A DNA stretch of 48,893 nucleotides from Trichodesmium sp. MAG_R03. Its GTDB lineage: Bacteria; Cyanobacteriota; Cyanobacteriia; Cyanobacteriales; Microcoleaceae. Made by a program: the position numbers and the translations under genes. The notes under the pieces were generated by a model. The model searched no databases. It was not told the origin of the DNA and worked only from the letters and a program-made list of their open reading frames with translations. Where the stretch lies: assembly GCA_023356535.1 (NCBI GenBank), contig JAKQYF010000009.1, positions 1 through 48,893 on the forward strand, given 5' to 3'. This document shows, piece after piece, positions 29,047-37,958 of this stretch. Each line of letters starts with the position of its first letter. Position 1 is the first letter of the stretch.

Positions 29047-29640
29047 TCACAAGTTTGTTAATCTTTCATAATCAGCAAAAGTATCAATATCTATTTCTCC
29101 TTTGGGAAAATCAACAGTTGCAACTAGGTGAGAATAATTTTTGATAATTTGCTTAGCACCTTTTGCTGTTTTTAAGTTTAGCATTTCTGGGAAAAATTTA
29201 GCACTAAATAAAGCAGGAACTCCAAAAGTATGAGCATATTCACAAGCAACTATTTCCTTACCTTTTAAATAATAAAGATTAATAATTTTTTTGATAATTT
29301 GAGTAGAAATAAAAGGTTGATCGCACACCATTAATACTGTGGCAATTAAATTTTTTTTGTTAGCCTTTAGGCTATTAAGACCAACTTTTATCGAAGTATT
29401 CATTCCCTCTTGCCAATTACAATTTTTGACAATTTTTACAGGAAAATTCCTAATTTCAGGAAATATCAAATCAGCATAAGCACCCAAGACTACAACAATT
29501 GGTGCACAACCAGAATTAACAGCAACTTTTACAGTATTAAAAATCAAACTATACTTTTGATAAATTAATAATTGTTTCGGTTGACCTAAACGAGTTGAAG
29601 CACCAGCAGCTAAAATTATAATTCCGATAGATTTATCCAT
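29047..29640 (-). CDS. MocA-like nucleotidyltransferase (molybdenum cofactor cytidylyltransferase family)
   Basis: 197 residues from ATG 29640 (GTG 29649 is an alternative). The GT-A type N-terminus IIILAAGASTRLGQPKQLL is the nucleotide-binding signature of the MobA/MocA group; MVCDQPF is the metal-binding block. MocA adds CMP to molybdopterin for xanthine dehydrogenase-type enzymes. It overlaps the end of the xdhC-like gene by 8 bp, so the two are translationally coupled. That pairing supports MocA over MobA, but CTP versus GTP use cannot be read here. Confidence 0.85.
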   Translation of the reverse strand: MDKSIGIIILAAGASTRLGQPKQLLIYQKYSLIFNTVKVAVNSGCAPIVVVLGAYADLIFPEIRNFPVKIVKNCNWQEGMNTSIKVGLNSLKANKKNLIATVLMVCDQPFISTQIIKKIINLYYLKGKEIVACEYAHTFGVPALFSAKFFPEMLNLKTAKGAKQIIKNYSHLVATVDFPKGEIDIDTFADYERLTNL

Positions 29641-30727
29641 TATTTTCACAGTGAATTGGTAGGTGACGGTGACATAAAAAACCTGCGGAACGGTTAGTTA
29701 TAACTGCTTGAATTTCAGCGATAATTGCTAAAGCAATTTCTTGGGGATTATCAGCACCAATATCTAGACCTACCGGAGCATATAAATATTTTTTATATTG
29801 CTCATCTGCAGGAATTTCTCCTAATAATTTTTCAGTTCTTCTCCGGGGTCCTAATATTCCTAAATAACCCAAAGGCAAGGGTAAAATAGTTTTGAGAATT
29901 GTCAAATCATAAAGATAATTATGAGTCATTATAACTGCCACAGTTTTTTCATCTAAAATTATTGATTTTGGTAGTTTTTCATATTCGGAAATAATTATAG
30001 TATCAGCTTTAGGAAATCTAGTGGAAGTAGCATAACCAGGGCGACGATCTAATACTGTGACATACCATCCTAATTGTTTAGCAAAATATACTATGGGTAT
30101 GGCATCGTGACCAGCACCAAATATTATTAGAGATACGGGTGGATGAATGACTTCTATAAAGGCTTCTATATTGTGAGTAGATATCTGAAATGATTTACCT
30201 AATTTTTGAGCATTTTTGCTGTGATTTAGTAGTAGTTTAACAAGAGAAGAATCAGTTATTTTGGTAGTAAAATTGCCATTTGGGGATAACATTAAATGAT
30301 GGTATTCTATAGCTTGATTTTTAAATATTGTTACTAATACTCCTGGTTCTCTATGCTGAAGACAGTCAGCAAGAAATGACATTAAAATAGTTCCATTATC
30401 ACTCAATAAAGGTTCAATAAAAATATCAACTATTCCTTGACAACCCATTCCTAAACCCCAAAGAATATCTGCTTCGGAGGTAGTGTCGTAGGAAACCAGG
30501 CGAGATTTTTTAAAATTCATTACTTCTTGTGCTTGCTCGAAAACGTCACCTTCTAGACAACCACCACTAAGGGAACCGATAATTTCACCTTTGGTACTCA
30601 TCAACATTCGTGCTCCTGGTCGGCGATATGTGGAACCTGCTACTTTGACAACGGTAGCGAGGGCGATGGTGTCTCCAGATTTTTTGAGTTTGTTGTAGGT
30701 TGTAATAATGTCTTGTAATTCTTTCAT
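29633..30727 (-). CDS. xdhC: XdhC/CoxI-family molybdoenzyme maturation protein
   Basis: 364 residues. The N-terminal XdhC_CoxI part (about 10-80) includes VAGSTYRRPGARML and GSLSGGCLEGDVFE; the C-terminal Rossmann part begins IIFGAGHDAIPIV (about 203) and includes LGPRRRTEKLL and PVGLDIGADNPQEIALAIIAEI. XdhC binds and sulfurates molybdenum cofactor and delivers it to xanthine dehydrogenase-like enzymes. It overlaps mocA, and a sulfur-transfer protein follows. The client enzyme is not in the window. Confidence 0.85.
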   Translation of the reverse strand: MKELQDIITTYNKLKKSGDTIALATVVKVAGSTYRRPGARMLMSTKGEIIGSLSGGCLEGDVFEQAQEVMNFKKSRLVSYDTTSEADILWGLGMGCQGIVDIFIEPLLSDNGTILMSFLADCLQHREPGVLVTIFKNQAIEYHHLMLSPNGNFTTKITDSSLVKLLLNHSKNAQKLGKSFQISTHNIEAFIEVIHPPVSLIIFGAGHDAIPIVYFAKQLGWYVTVLDRRPGYATSTRFPKADTIIISEYEKLPKSIILDEKTVAVIMTHNYLYDLTILKTILPLPLGYLGILGPRRRTEKLLGEIPADEQYKKYLYAPVGLDIGADNPQEIALAIIAEIQAVITNRSAGFLCHRHLPIHCENNG

Positions 30728-30865
30728 AATACCCAGGATAATAAATATTTGTTAGAAAGGGAAAAATGCAGAAAAACTAACACATGTAACTATTGTAAGA
30801 GCGCCTATTCCCTATTTTCTTCCCTTACTAAAAGATTTTTGTTCAGCAAGCCCTAACTACTTGAT

Positions 30866-30996
30866 CAAGACTTACGCAAGGACACTATATATAGAGCCTG
30901 GGTGCGTTACGAAGTCCGCAATTCAAGTCGCGAAATGTTAGCGCAGCTTTGCGTCAGCAAAACACACCCTACCAATAGCGTTCATGCGTAAGTCCT
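30866..30996 (+). mobile_element. MITE-like family A, long copy A2
   Basis: 131 bp from CAAGACTTACGC to GCGTAAGTCCT with long-type core (GTCGCGAAATGTTAGCGCAG, CACACCCTACC). Ends remain paired; no clear target duplication. About 140 bp upstream of the xdhC start. Confidence 0.7.
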
Positions 30997-31046
30997 ATTT
31001 AATCTAGATTACATAAAAATGAAAGTTTGTCTGTTGGTAAGATCAA

Positions 31047-31360
31047 TCAGTAATGCCAATCTTTAAGGAAACGGCGATCGCTACCATCCGAGCAATAACC
31101 ACTATTAGATGTTTGTTGTCCAGAGAACCAAATCTGCTGCATTTGCTCTCGGTTAATTTCTGGGTCGCGAAGCTGAGATAAGTGCTCAACATATGTTTTA
31201 TTTGCAGAACTTACGCAGTACCGCTATATATGGTGCATAAATTCGTATTTCCCAGAGATTACCACTACAATTAGTGCCGTTGCGTAAGTCCTGATTTGTT
31301 AACCAGAGCTTGCTGAAAAAGACGGTAGTCCTGTAGATGTAGTGATATTCATAAGTAAAC
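31047..31360 (-). pseudogene. small gene of unknown family split by a family A element
   Basis: On the minus strand, LHLQDYRLFQQALVNK (about 31345-31299) precedes the short family A copy S4, and after it the frame continues TYVEHLSQLRDPEINREQ, WFSGQQ and YCSDGSDRRFLKDWHY to TGA at 31047. Joining the two sides gives about 75 residues of coherent protein. The element plus a 5-bp duplication breaks the frame. The start is unclear, and I do not recognise the family. Confidence 0.5.
31205..31293 (+). mobile_element. MITE-like family A, short copy S4
   Basis: 89 bp from CAGAACTTACGC to GCGTAAGTCCTG, flanked by the perfect 5-bp duplication ATTTG (31200-31204 and 31294-31298). Core of the CCGCTATATATGGTGC type, very similar to S8 (48574-48662), which is also 89 bp. 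Confidence 0.85.
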
Positions 31361-31481
31361 CCCTTTTACTGTCAGGAGTCTAACTGCAAAAATCACTACT
31401 TGTACACCACTACCAAAAAGACAAAGAAGAGCAAACCCTGAGTAGAGGCAATTTATGAATTGCCCCTACAAAAGTTAATTT

Positions 31482-32348
31482 TTATAACTCACCTAATTCC
31501 GCTGTCATACTAATTACTGTTTCCACAGTTTTACCAGGTTCAGCAATTAATAAATGTTCAGCAGTATTCATCGCATTCCGAGGACCAGTCCAAGGTTCTA
31601 AACAATAAAAATCCTTACCTTTTACCGTCCAAAAAACTAAAGTCGAGTAATTACTATCATAATTAATAGTTAACTTTAAGTTCCGACTTTTATCAGTTAC
31701 TATAGCTGATTGTTTTGACAAATTAACAAACGCCCAATCAATTTCTTCAGAGTTAAAATTAAACACTCCAGGAAAAGTATTAACAGTTAGATCCCCTTTC
31801 AGTTTATACTCATTGGAAGGTAAATTAAACTCTAATTTACTCTTATCACTAACAGCAAAATAAGGGTGAATACCTGTAGAAAATGGCATAGGTTTTTGAG
31901 ATAAATTAGTATGAGCATATCGCATTTCTAGAGTATTACCCCGCAATATATAGGTATAATTCAACTCAAAATTAAATGGATATACTGCAAGAGTTTGATC
32001 ATTACTACGAAGAGTCACGGTAATGCTGGCGCCATCCTCCGCAGACTGCTGTGTAACTTCCCAAGGAAGGGTACGAGCAAAACCATGTTGCTTAAGTTTG
32101 TAAGTTTCTCCGTCTAAGGAGTAGGTATCCTCAAGTAAGTTCCCACAAATAGGAAATAATAGAGGGATACCACCGCGCACCGAAAGAGTGGGGTCAGCAA
32201 AACGTTCCTGATCCATGTAAAAAATTTTGTGGTCTTGAGTGCGCCAGTCAGTGATCATGCCACCTCTTTCAGGGACAACAACAACTAGAGACTTAGTAGG
32301 TTCATCAGAAAGAATGTAGGGTTGATTTTGTCCAACGTTAGTAGGCAT
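31482..32348 (-). CDS. aldose 1-epimerase (GalM-like) family protein
   Basis: 288 residues. Family features are RGGIPLLFPICG (about 58-69), a HGFAR motif with the first catalytic-type His, and TGIHPYFAV with the second His, then EPWTGPRNAMNT near the end. These match the galactose mutarotase superfamily; length and the GGIPLLFPICG block favour the mutarotase branch acting on hexose 6-phosphates or hexoses, but the sugar is not determined. Predicted cytoplasmic. It probably forms its own unit: 434 bp separate it from miaA. Confidence 0.8.
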   Translation of the reverse strand: MPTNVGQNQPYILSDEPTKSLVVVVPERGGMITDWRTQDHKIFYMDQERFADPTLSVRGGIPLLFPICGNLLEDTYSLDGETYKLKQHGFARTLPWEVTQQSAEDGASITVTLRSNDQTLAVYPFNFELNYTYILRGNTLEMRYAHTNLSQKPMPFSTGIHPYFAVSDKSKLEFNLPSNEYKLKGDLTVNTFPGVFNFNSEEIDWAFVNLSKQSAIVTDKSRNLKLTINYDSNYSTLVFWTVKGKDFYCLEPWTGPRNAMNTAEHLLIAEPGKTVETVISMTAELGEL

Positions 32349-32680
32349 AGATAATTTTCCTTAAACAACTGCTATTAAGATCTCACACCTTCTTGAAAAC
32401 TAGACAAAGCTAGATATTTGCCATCGGTGACTGCAAATGATTTCATTACTCACCTGTTTCAATGTGTACTTGCTTGTGAAAGTTGATATTCCGCCCACCA
32501 ACTATGGGTTAGGATACTCTCAAGGGTTTTCCTCCACTGAAAAAGTTGAGTTCTCTGGATACGGTGTAGTTTAATACAACTAGTAACTCATTGCCTATGA
32601 CTTCAATGTAGCAAAAAGTTAGCATTTTGAGCAGACAAGACTAGATGTTCCCATACTCCCCTACTCTTCTACTTGATCAT
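32349..32680. other. non-coding gap
   Basis: About 330 bp between the epimerase and the family A copy. I see no gene or clear site. Confidence 0.5.
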
Positions 32681-32811
32681 AGGACTTACCCATAAACGCT
32701 ATTTGTAGGGTATGTTTTGCTGACGCCAAGCGGAGCGAACGCTTCGCGACTTGAATTGCGCACTTCGTAACGCACCAAGGCTCTATATATAGTACCTGTG
32801 CGTAAGTCCTG
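32681..32811 (-). mobile_element. MITE-like family A, long copy A3, overlapping the 3' end of miaA
   Basis: 131 bp from AGGACTTACCC to GCGTAAGTCCTG in the reverse orientation of A1 (GACGCCAAGCGGAGCGAACG core). It contains the miaA stop codon (TAG at 32783-32785) and the last ~8 codons. No clear target duplication. Confidence 0.75.
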
Positions 32812-33733
32812 TCTCATTCTTCCACTTCTCTACCCGCTCCCAAACCTTGTCCCATAAATTCGAAGTATCCCCATCAAACCATTCAATTTCTGGATACCCT
32901 CGAAACCAAGTGCGTTGTCGCTTGGCAAACTGACGAGTATGTAAAACTGTTGCCTCGATCGCTTCAGTCAAAGAAATATCTCCTGCCAAATATTGTTTCA
33001 TCTCTGCATAACCTAAAGTATCTAATAATGGCAACTCCTCGCCATATTTTTCACACAAAAATTTTACTTCCTCCACTAACCCAAGTTCTACCATTTTCTC
33101 AGTCCGATGACGAATACGTTCCCCCAAAACTTCTACATCACAGTCTAGCCCTATTTGCAAAATTGGATAATTTGGAGGGTTTTCTCCCTGCTGTTGAGAA
33201 ATTGGTTTCCCACTCACATAAAATACTTCCAATGCTCGTAAAGTTCGCACTATGTCATTAGGGTGAATTTTCTCAACAGCAACCTGATCAACCTGCTGCA
33301 ACATTTCGTAACATTGTTTTTGGCCTAAATTTGCTAGTTGCGATCGCAACTTTTCATTAGGTCCCACTCTAGGAATTTTCAAACCCTTAACTATTGCTTT
33401 AATGTATAAGCCGGTACCTCCCACCAATAATCTTGGGAAGACCACATTAGTTTGATAAGTGGAAAGATGAACAATTAACCTTTGCGCCTGTTCCTGATAT
33501 TCTGCTAAAGTGAGGATATCTGTAGGTTCACAAATATCTATTAAATAATGAGATACTAATTCCTGTTCTTTTACAGTTGGTTTTGCAGTTCCAATGTTAA
33601 AATGTTTATACACTTGACGGGAATCTGCACTTAGAATTACTGAACCTAGTCTCTGGGCCAAATACAAGGCTAATCCAGACTTACCCGTAGCAGTTGGCCC
33701 GCAAATAGTAATTAGAGAAAAGTCCAAAGTCAA
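32783..33733 (-). CDS. miaA: tRNA dimethylallyltransferase MiaA
   Basis: 316 residues. The P-loop GPTATGKS is at 12-19, the DSRQVY motif at 37-42, then GGTGLYIKAI and the C-terminal HTRQFAKRQRTWFRG. It prenylates A37 of tRNAs reading UNN codons, the first step to ms2i6A. The last residues GLTHRYYI and the stop are encoded by the end of family A copy A3, so the native C-terminus was replaced or extended; the catalytic part ends well before. Divergent from gyrB, an arrangement I recall in other cyanobacteria. Confidence 0.93.
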   Translation of the reverse strand: MTLDFSLITICGPTATGKSGLALYLAQRLGSVILSADSRQVYKHFNIGTAKPTVKEQELVSHYLIDICEPTDILTLAEYQEQAQRLIVHLSTYQTNVVFPRLLVGGTGLYIKAIVKGLKIPRVGPNEKLRSQLANLGQKQCYEMLQQVDQVAVEKIHPNDIVRTLRALEVFYVSGKPISQQQGENPPNYPILQIGLDCDVEVLGERIRHRTEKMVELGLVEEVKFLCEKYGEELPLLDTLGYAEMKQYLAGDISLTEAIEATVLHTRQFAKRQRTWFRGYPEIEWFDGDTSNLWDKVWERVEKWKNETGLTHRYYI

Positions 33734-34647
33734 AATTAAGAGAAATTATTAGTTGACCTATATTATTTTATTTGACTTTTAAGTTTTGTAGTCTACACTT
33801 TGTGAAAACTGTTATAATCGCGCAAAAAGATCTTTAAAACCTACATTCTGCATATCAACACGTAGTACAGAAAATCAGGAGTCAAAACTCAGGAGTGACG
33901 ATCAAATATAGAATTCCCCATTACTAGCCCATAAATTCTCATATATTCTATATAACTAGGACTTACCCATTGACAAATTTTAATTAATATGGATTAGGAA
34001 TGAGAATTTATTAACCTCCAGATTTCCTGTACAGAAACCTTTGAGTGCAATACTCAAGCGCTAATATTTGTGGATCATATTTTCTTCTCATTCCTTAAGG
34101 AAGATCATGCATTCTAGCCATTAACGATTTTAGTTTGGCAGTTATCTTTCTAAGGCTATCACCTATCAAAGATTGGCCAAATGTCTGAAAAAATACTAAA
34201 TTTGGCGTATACACATTTTGAATTTTCTGTCAATGCTTAACTCCTAATAACAATCCTAAAATAATTATGTAAAATCAGATGTTTTCTTAAAAAATAACTC
34301 CAATTCCCGTTTCTTCTACCTTCTGCCTCCTGCCTTAAAGCAGCTCATCTTTCTCACAAATCAGATAGGATTGCTATAGCTCTCAAATTTAGTTCGTGCT
34401 GCGAATATATGGGCGAATGGCCATTAACTCTTACTACTGACTCCTAACTCATAATTTTCAAAACTACAAACTAAAAACTGATAACTGAAATGACTTACAC
34501 CTATCAATACTATCTGCACACCCTAAAGAAATTTATCCTCAAAATACCCTAGAGTCGCTTTTAAGGCTTTTATGATATAATTTAGGAGAAAAATTTCATT
34601 TATTAACGAAAGTTAGTATTAAAGCCACTATTGGGAGATATATTGCT
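33734..34647. other. miaA-gyrB divergent intergenic region
   Basis: 914 bp. It contains a lone family A end (33959), family I copy I1 (33994-34098), a solo family H end (AGGATTGCTATAG near 34368) and, just before gyrB, AT-rich DNA with a TATAAT at 34576-34581 that could be a -10 box, followed by a GGGAGAT ribosome site at 34631-34637. Otherwise nothing recognisable. Confidence 0.45.
33994..34098 (+). mobile_element. MITE-like family I, copy I1
   Basis: 105 bp with inverted ends TTAGGAATGAGAATT / TTCTCATTCCTTAA. A second copy of the same length is at 46039-46144. Non-coding. Confidence 0.6.
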
Positions 34648-37296
34648 ATGGCTAGCAACAGTTACAGCGCTGAACAAATACAAGTTCTGGAAGGTCTCGA
34701 AGCAGTACGTAAGCGACCGGGAATGTACATAGGGACCACAGGGCCTCGTGGACTCCATCATCTAATCTACGAAGTTGTTGATAACTCCATTGATGAGGCG
34801 CTAGCTGGTTATTGTACCCACATTGAAGTTGACCTCAATAAAAATGGTTCTGTAAAAGTCACAGACGATGGTCGAGGTATTCCGGTAGATACCCATTCTA
34901 AAACAGGTAAGTCTGCTTTGGAAACAGTTATGACTGTTCTCCACGCTGGAGGTAAATTTGGTGGAGGTAGCTATAAGGTTTCTGGGGGATTACACGGTGT
35001 GGGGGTTTCCGTGGTTAATGCCTTATCCGAATGGGTAGAAGTAACGGTCTGGCGTGGTAAAAAGACATATATCCAAGGTTATGAGCGTGGCAAACCTACT
35101 GGGGAATTGAAATCTAAATCTAATAAACAAAAGTGCACAGGTACATCAGTACAGTTTCTACCAGATCAGGAAATTTTTACTACAGGTATTGAATTTGATT
35201 ATAATACCATAGTTGGTCGTCTGCGAGAGCTAGCATATCTGAATGCAGGTGTCAAGATTACGATTACAGATCACCGCCTGGAATTACTTAAAAGTGATGA
35301 ACCGCGAGTAGAATCTTATTGTTATGAGGGTGGTATTAAGGAATATGTCACCTATATGAACAGGGAAAAACAGTCTTTGCATGAAGAGGTAATTTTTGTG
35401 CAAGGGGAAAAAAATGACGTGCAAGTGGAAGTAGCTTTGCAATGGTGTGTGGATGCTTTTAGTGATAATGTTCTGGGTTTTGCCAACAATATTCGGACTG
35501 TTGATGGCGGTACTCATTTGGAGGGGTTAAAAACTGTTTTAACTAGAACAATGAATGGTATTGCTCGAAAGCGCAATAAACTTAAAGATAATGATGCAAA
35601 TTTAGGTGGTGAAAATGTTCGGGAAGGGTTAACAGCAGTTATTTCTGTAAAAGTTCCAGAACCAGAATTTGAAGGTCAAACTAAAACTAAGTTAGGCAAT
35701 ACTGAAGTCCGGGGTATTGTTGATTCTTTGGTGGGAGAGGTTTTAACTGAATATTTAGACTTTAATCCTCAAGTTGCTGATGCAGTTTTAGAAAAAGCTA
35801 TTCAAGCTTTTAAAGCAGCAGAAGCAGCTCGTAGAGCGAGGGATTTAGTGAGGAGAAAATCTGTTTTAGAATCTTCTCCATTACCAGGAAAACTGGCTGA
35901 TTGCAGTACAAAAAACCCTGAAGAATCTGAGATATACCTTGTGGAAGGTGATAGTGCTGGTGGTTGTTTTATTGGTGAACAAAGTATTGCATTGGCTAAT
36001 GGGCATAATATTAGTTTTTCGGAAATAGTAGCTGAACAAGCTGAGGGTAAAGAGCATTTTTGTTACACAATTAATCAAAGTGGAAATGTCGCAATTGAAA
36101 AGATAATTAATGCTAGAATAACTAAGAAAAATGCCCAAGTTATCTTAATAACTTTGGATAATAATGAAACTATAATTTGTACTCCAGACCATCTTTTTAT
36201 GCTTAGGGATGGTAGTTATAAATCAGCAGCTTTATTAACAAGAAATGATTCTTTGATGCCTCTGTATCGAAAGTTATCTCAAAAGAAAAAAACTGGTCAG
36301 GAATTAGATGGTTATGAAATGGTTTGGAACCCTCAAAAAGAAAGTTGGATTTATACTCATTTGTTAGCAGGAGTATATGAGTCAGCAGATGGGGACTATG
36401 GTCATTATGTTGGTTTTAATAAATTCAATAATAATTCTACCAATATTCAGGAACTGCAAACTGAGGAAGACTTGGCATGCCAAAGGGCAAATCTTGAGTT
36501 CACATATCGCTGTTCTGAAGAAGATGAATTTTTAGAACAGGATACCATTCGTAACTATAATCATCGGGTTGTTTCTATTGAACCCCTAGAAGAACGGTTA
36601 GATGTTTATGATCTTGAAGTTCCCAATACTCATAACTTTGCCTTAGCTAGTGGAGTTTTTGTTCATAATAGTGCTAAACAAGGTCGCGATCGCCGTTTTC
36701 AAGCTATATTGCCGTTACGGGGTAAAATCATCAACATTGAGAAAACAGATGATGCTAAAATCTACAAAAATAATGAAATTCAATCAATGATTACAGCTTT
36801 GGGTTTGGGTATCAAAGGGGATGAGTTTGATGTTTCTCAACTGCGCTATCATAAGGTGATTATTATGACTGATGCTGATGTTGATGGTTCCCACATCCGC
36901 ACGTTATTGTTAACGTTTTTCTATCGGTACCAACGGGCCTTAGTAGACCAGGGCTATATCTATATTGCTTGTCCCCCATTGTATAAAGTGGAGCGGGGCC
37001 GGAGTCATTATTATTGTTATAGCGATCGCGAACTGAATCAACTGATTGCAAATGAGTTTCCTGGGAATGCTAACTATACTGTCCAACGGTTTAAGGGTTT
37101 GGGAGAAATGATGCCACAGCAGTTATGGGATACAACAATGAGTCCTGAAACTCGGACTTTGAAACGGGTGGAAATTGAAGATGCTGCGGAGGCGGATCGG
37201 ATCTTTACGGTGTTGATGGGCGATCGGGTGGCGCCGAGGCGTGAGTTTATTGAGACTTACGGACCAAAATTGAAGATTACTGATTTGGATATTTGA
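34648..37296 (+). CDS. gyrB: DNA gyrase subunit B with an in-frame mini-intein
   Basis: 882 residues, of which 440-674 are an intein; the spliced protein would be 647 residues, normal for GyrB. The GHKL ATPase region has VVDNSIDEA (Glu42-Asn46 area), DDGRGIPV and [13 protein letters not shown]. The TOPRIM metal site EGDSAGG (433-439) is directly interrupted, and resumes as [23 protein letters not shown] follows. GyrB with GyrA introduces negative supercoils. GGGAGAT precedes ATG 34648. Since the intein splits the TOPRIM motif, splicing is needed for activity. Confidence 0.97.
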   Translation: MASNSYSAEQIQVLEGLEAVRKRPGMYIGTTGPRGLHHLIYEVVDNSIDEALAGYCTHIEVDLNKNGSVKVTDDGRGIPVDTHSKTGKSALETVMTVLHAGGKFGGGSYKVSGGLHGVGVSVVNALSEWVEVTVWRGKKTYIQGYERGKPTGELKSKSNKQKCTGTSVQFLPDQEIFTTGIEFDYNTIVGRLRELAYLNAGVKITITDHRLELLKSDEPRVESYCYEGGIKEYVTYMNREKQSLHEEVIFVQGEKNDVQVEVALQWCVDAFSDNVLGFANNIRTVDGGTHLEGLKTVLTRTMNGIARKRNKLKDNDANLGGENVREGLTAVISVKVPEPEFEGQTKTKLGNTEVRGIVDSLVGEVLTEYLDFNPQVADAVLEKAIQAFKAAEAARRARDLVRRKSVLESSPLPGKLADCSTKNPEESEIYLVEGDSAGGCFIGEQSIALANGHNISFSEIVAEQAEGKEHFCYTINQSGNVAIEKIINARITKKNAQVILITLDNNETIICTPDHLFMLRDGSYKSAALLTRNDSLMPLYRKLSQKKKTGQELDGYEMVWNPQKESWIYTHLLAGVYESADGDYGHYVGFNKFNNNSTNIQELQTEEDLACQRANLEFTYRCSEEDEFLEQDTIRNYNHRVVSIEPLEERLDVYDLEVPNTHNFALASGVFVHNSAKQGRDRRFQAILPLRGKIINIEKTDDAKIYKNNEIQSMITALGLGIKGDEFDVSQLRYHKVIIMTDADVDGSHIRTLLLTFFYRYQRALVDQGYIYIACPPLYKVERGRSHYYCYSDRELNQLIANEFPGNANYTVQRFKGLGEMMPQQLWDTTMSPETRTLKRVEIEDAAEADRIFTVLMGDRVAPRREFIETYGPKLKITDLDI
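35965..36669 (+). other. gyrB: GyrB mini-intein, 235 residues, with a degenerate HNH-like relic
   Basis: Starts at Cys440 ([13 protein letters not shown], block A) and ends VFVHN (His673-Asn674), followed by Ser675 as the +1 nucleophile. Block B is [12 protein letters not shown] with the TxxH motif, and the C-terminal blocks include [16 protein letters not shown], so splicing residues are complete. In the linker, [15 protein letters not shown] looks like an HNH endonuclease motif (H...N...N) with a key His/Asp position changed, and no intact nuclease is present. Confidence 0.9.
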
Positions 37297-37310
37297 TCCG
37301 TTAGGGTGGG

Positions 37311-37351
37311 CAAATGTGAGTTGATGTTGGATGGTTTAACTTAACATTTGC
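37311..37351 (+). terminator. possible hairpin after gyrB
   Basis: GCAAATGT and ACATTTGC are paired 40 bp apart just after the gyrB stop. The loop is long and no clear T-run follows, so function is doubtful. Confidence 0.3.
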
Positions 37352-37361
37352 TTACTCTAGA

Positions 37362-37755
37362 ATGGCGCTCTGCTTAATTGATGAGGCGATCGGCAGTATC
37401 ATTAACCAAAGCGTGGTCAAGAGAAACAGATATTTTAAGTACGCAGCAAATGACACTTACAAAGAATGTCAAGAAAACACTTATGATGAATATGAAAAAA
37501 ACTAATAGCTATGATAAGTGTCTGCTAGAAGTTTCTTCTGATGCGATCTATCAAGAAAATTGTCCACAGGAAGATTTTTACGATAGCAACTATTTCACAG
37601 ATACTTGTTAAGACGAATAGAATTTCAGTAGTAACGGTTACAATAATTATAGAGTAAACAATAGCTGTGATTATAACTATAATATTGCTGAAACTTCAGA
37701 GAGCTATGAGACTACTTACGACGATAGCTGTGATGACAGCAATTATAATAGTTAG
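37362..37755 (+). pseudogene. decayed Tyr/Asn/Asp-rich small gene
   Basis: From ATG 37362 one frame reads MALCLIDEAIGSIINQS and NDTYKECQENTYDEYEKN, then stops; a neighbouring frame continues the same composition (NSYDKCLLE, QEDFYDSNYFTDTC), with stops near 37609, then SSNGYNNYRVNNSCDYNY and SYETTYDDSCDD to 37755. The shared low-complexity composition across frames suggests one gene broken by a shift and two stops. Function unknown. Confidence 0.4.
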
Positions 37756-37958
37756 GAATGAGAACAAAATCAAGCCGGAGAAAATTAATTACCCTCAAGA
37801 GATTTCCCAGGCACAAACTACAAATTTCTGGCCTTATTTAATTTACGTTCCTTACAACAGTTATGTTGAGCAAATTCAGGCATTTCTGTGATCTAATATT
37901 TTGTTGTAGTTTGGTGATAAGATGCAATATATTAACTGCTCTATATAATATCCAAACT

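Noticed and set aside
37667..37891. Plus-strand 74-residue frame before pcrA
   Set aside because: Frame through the Tyr/Asn-rich relic and a family I-like repeat; no consistent protein features.
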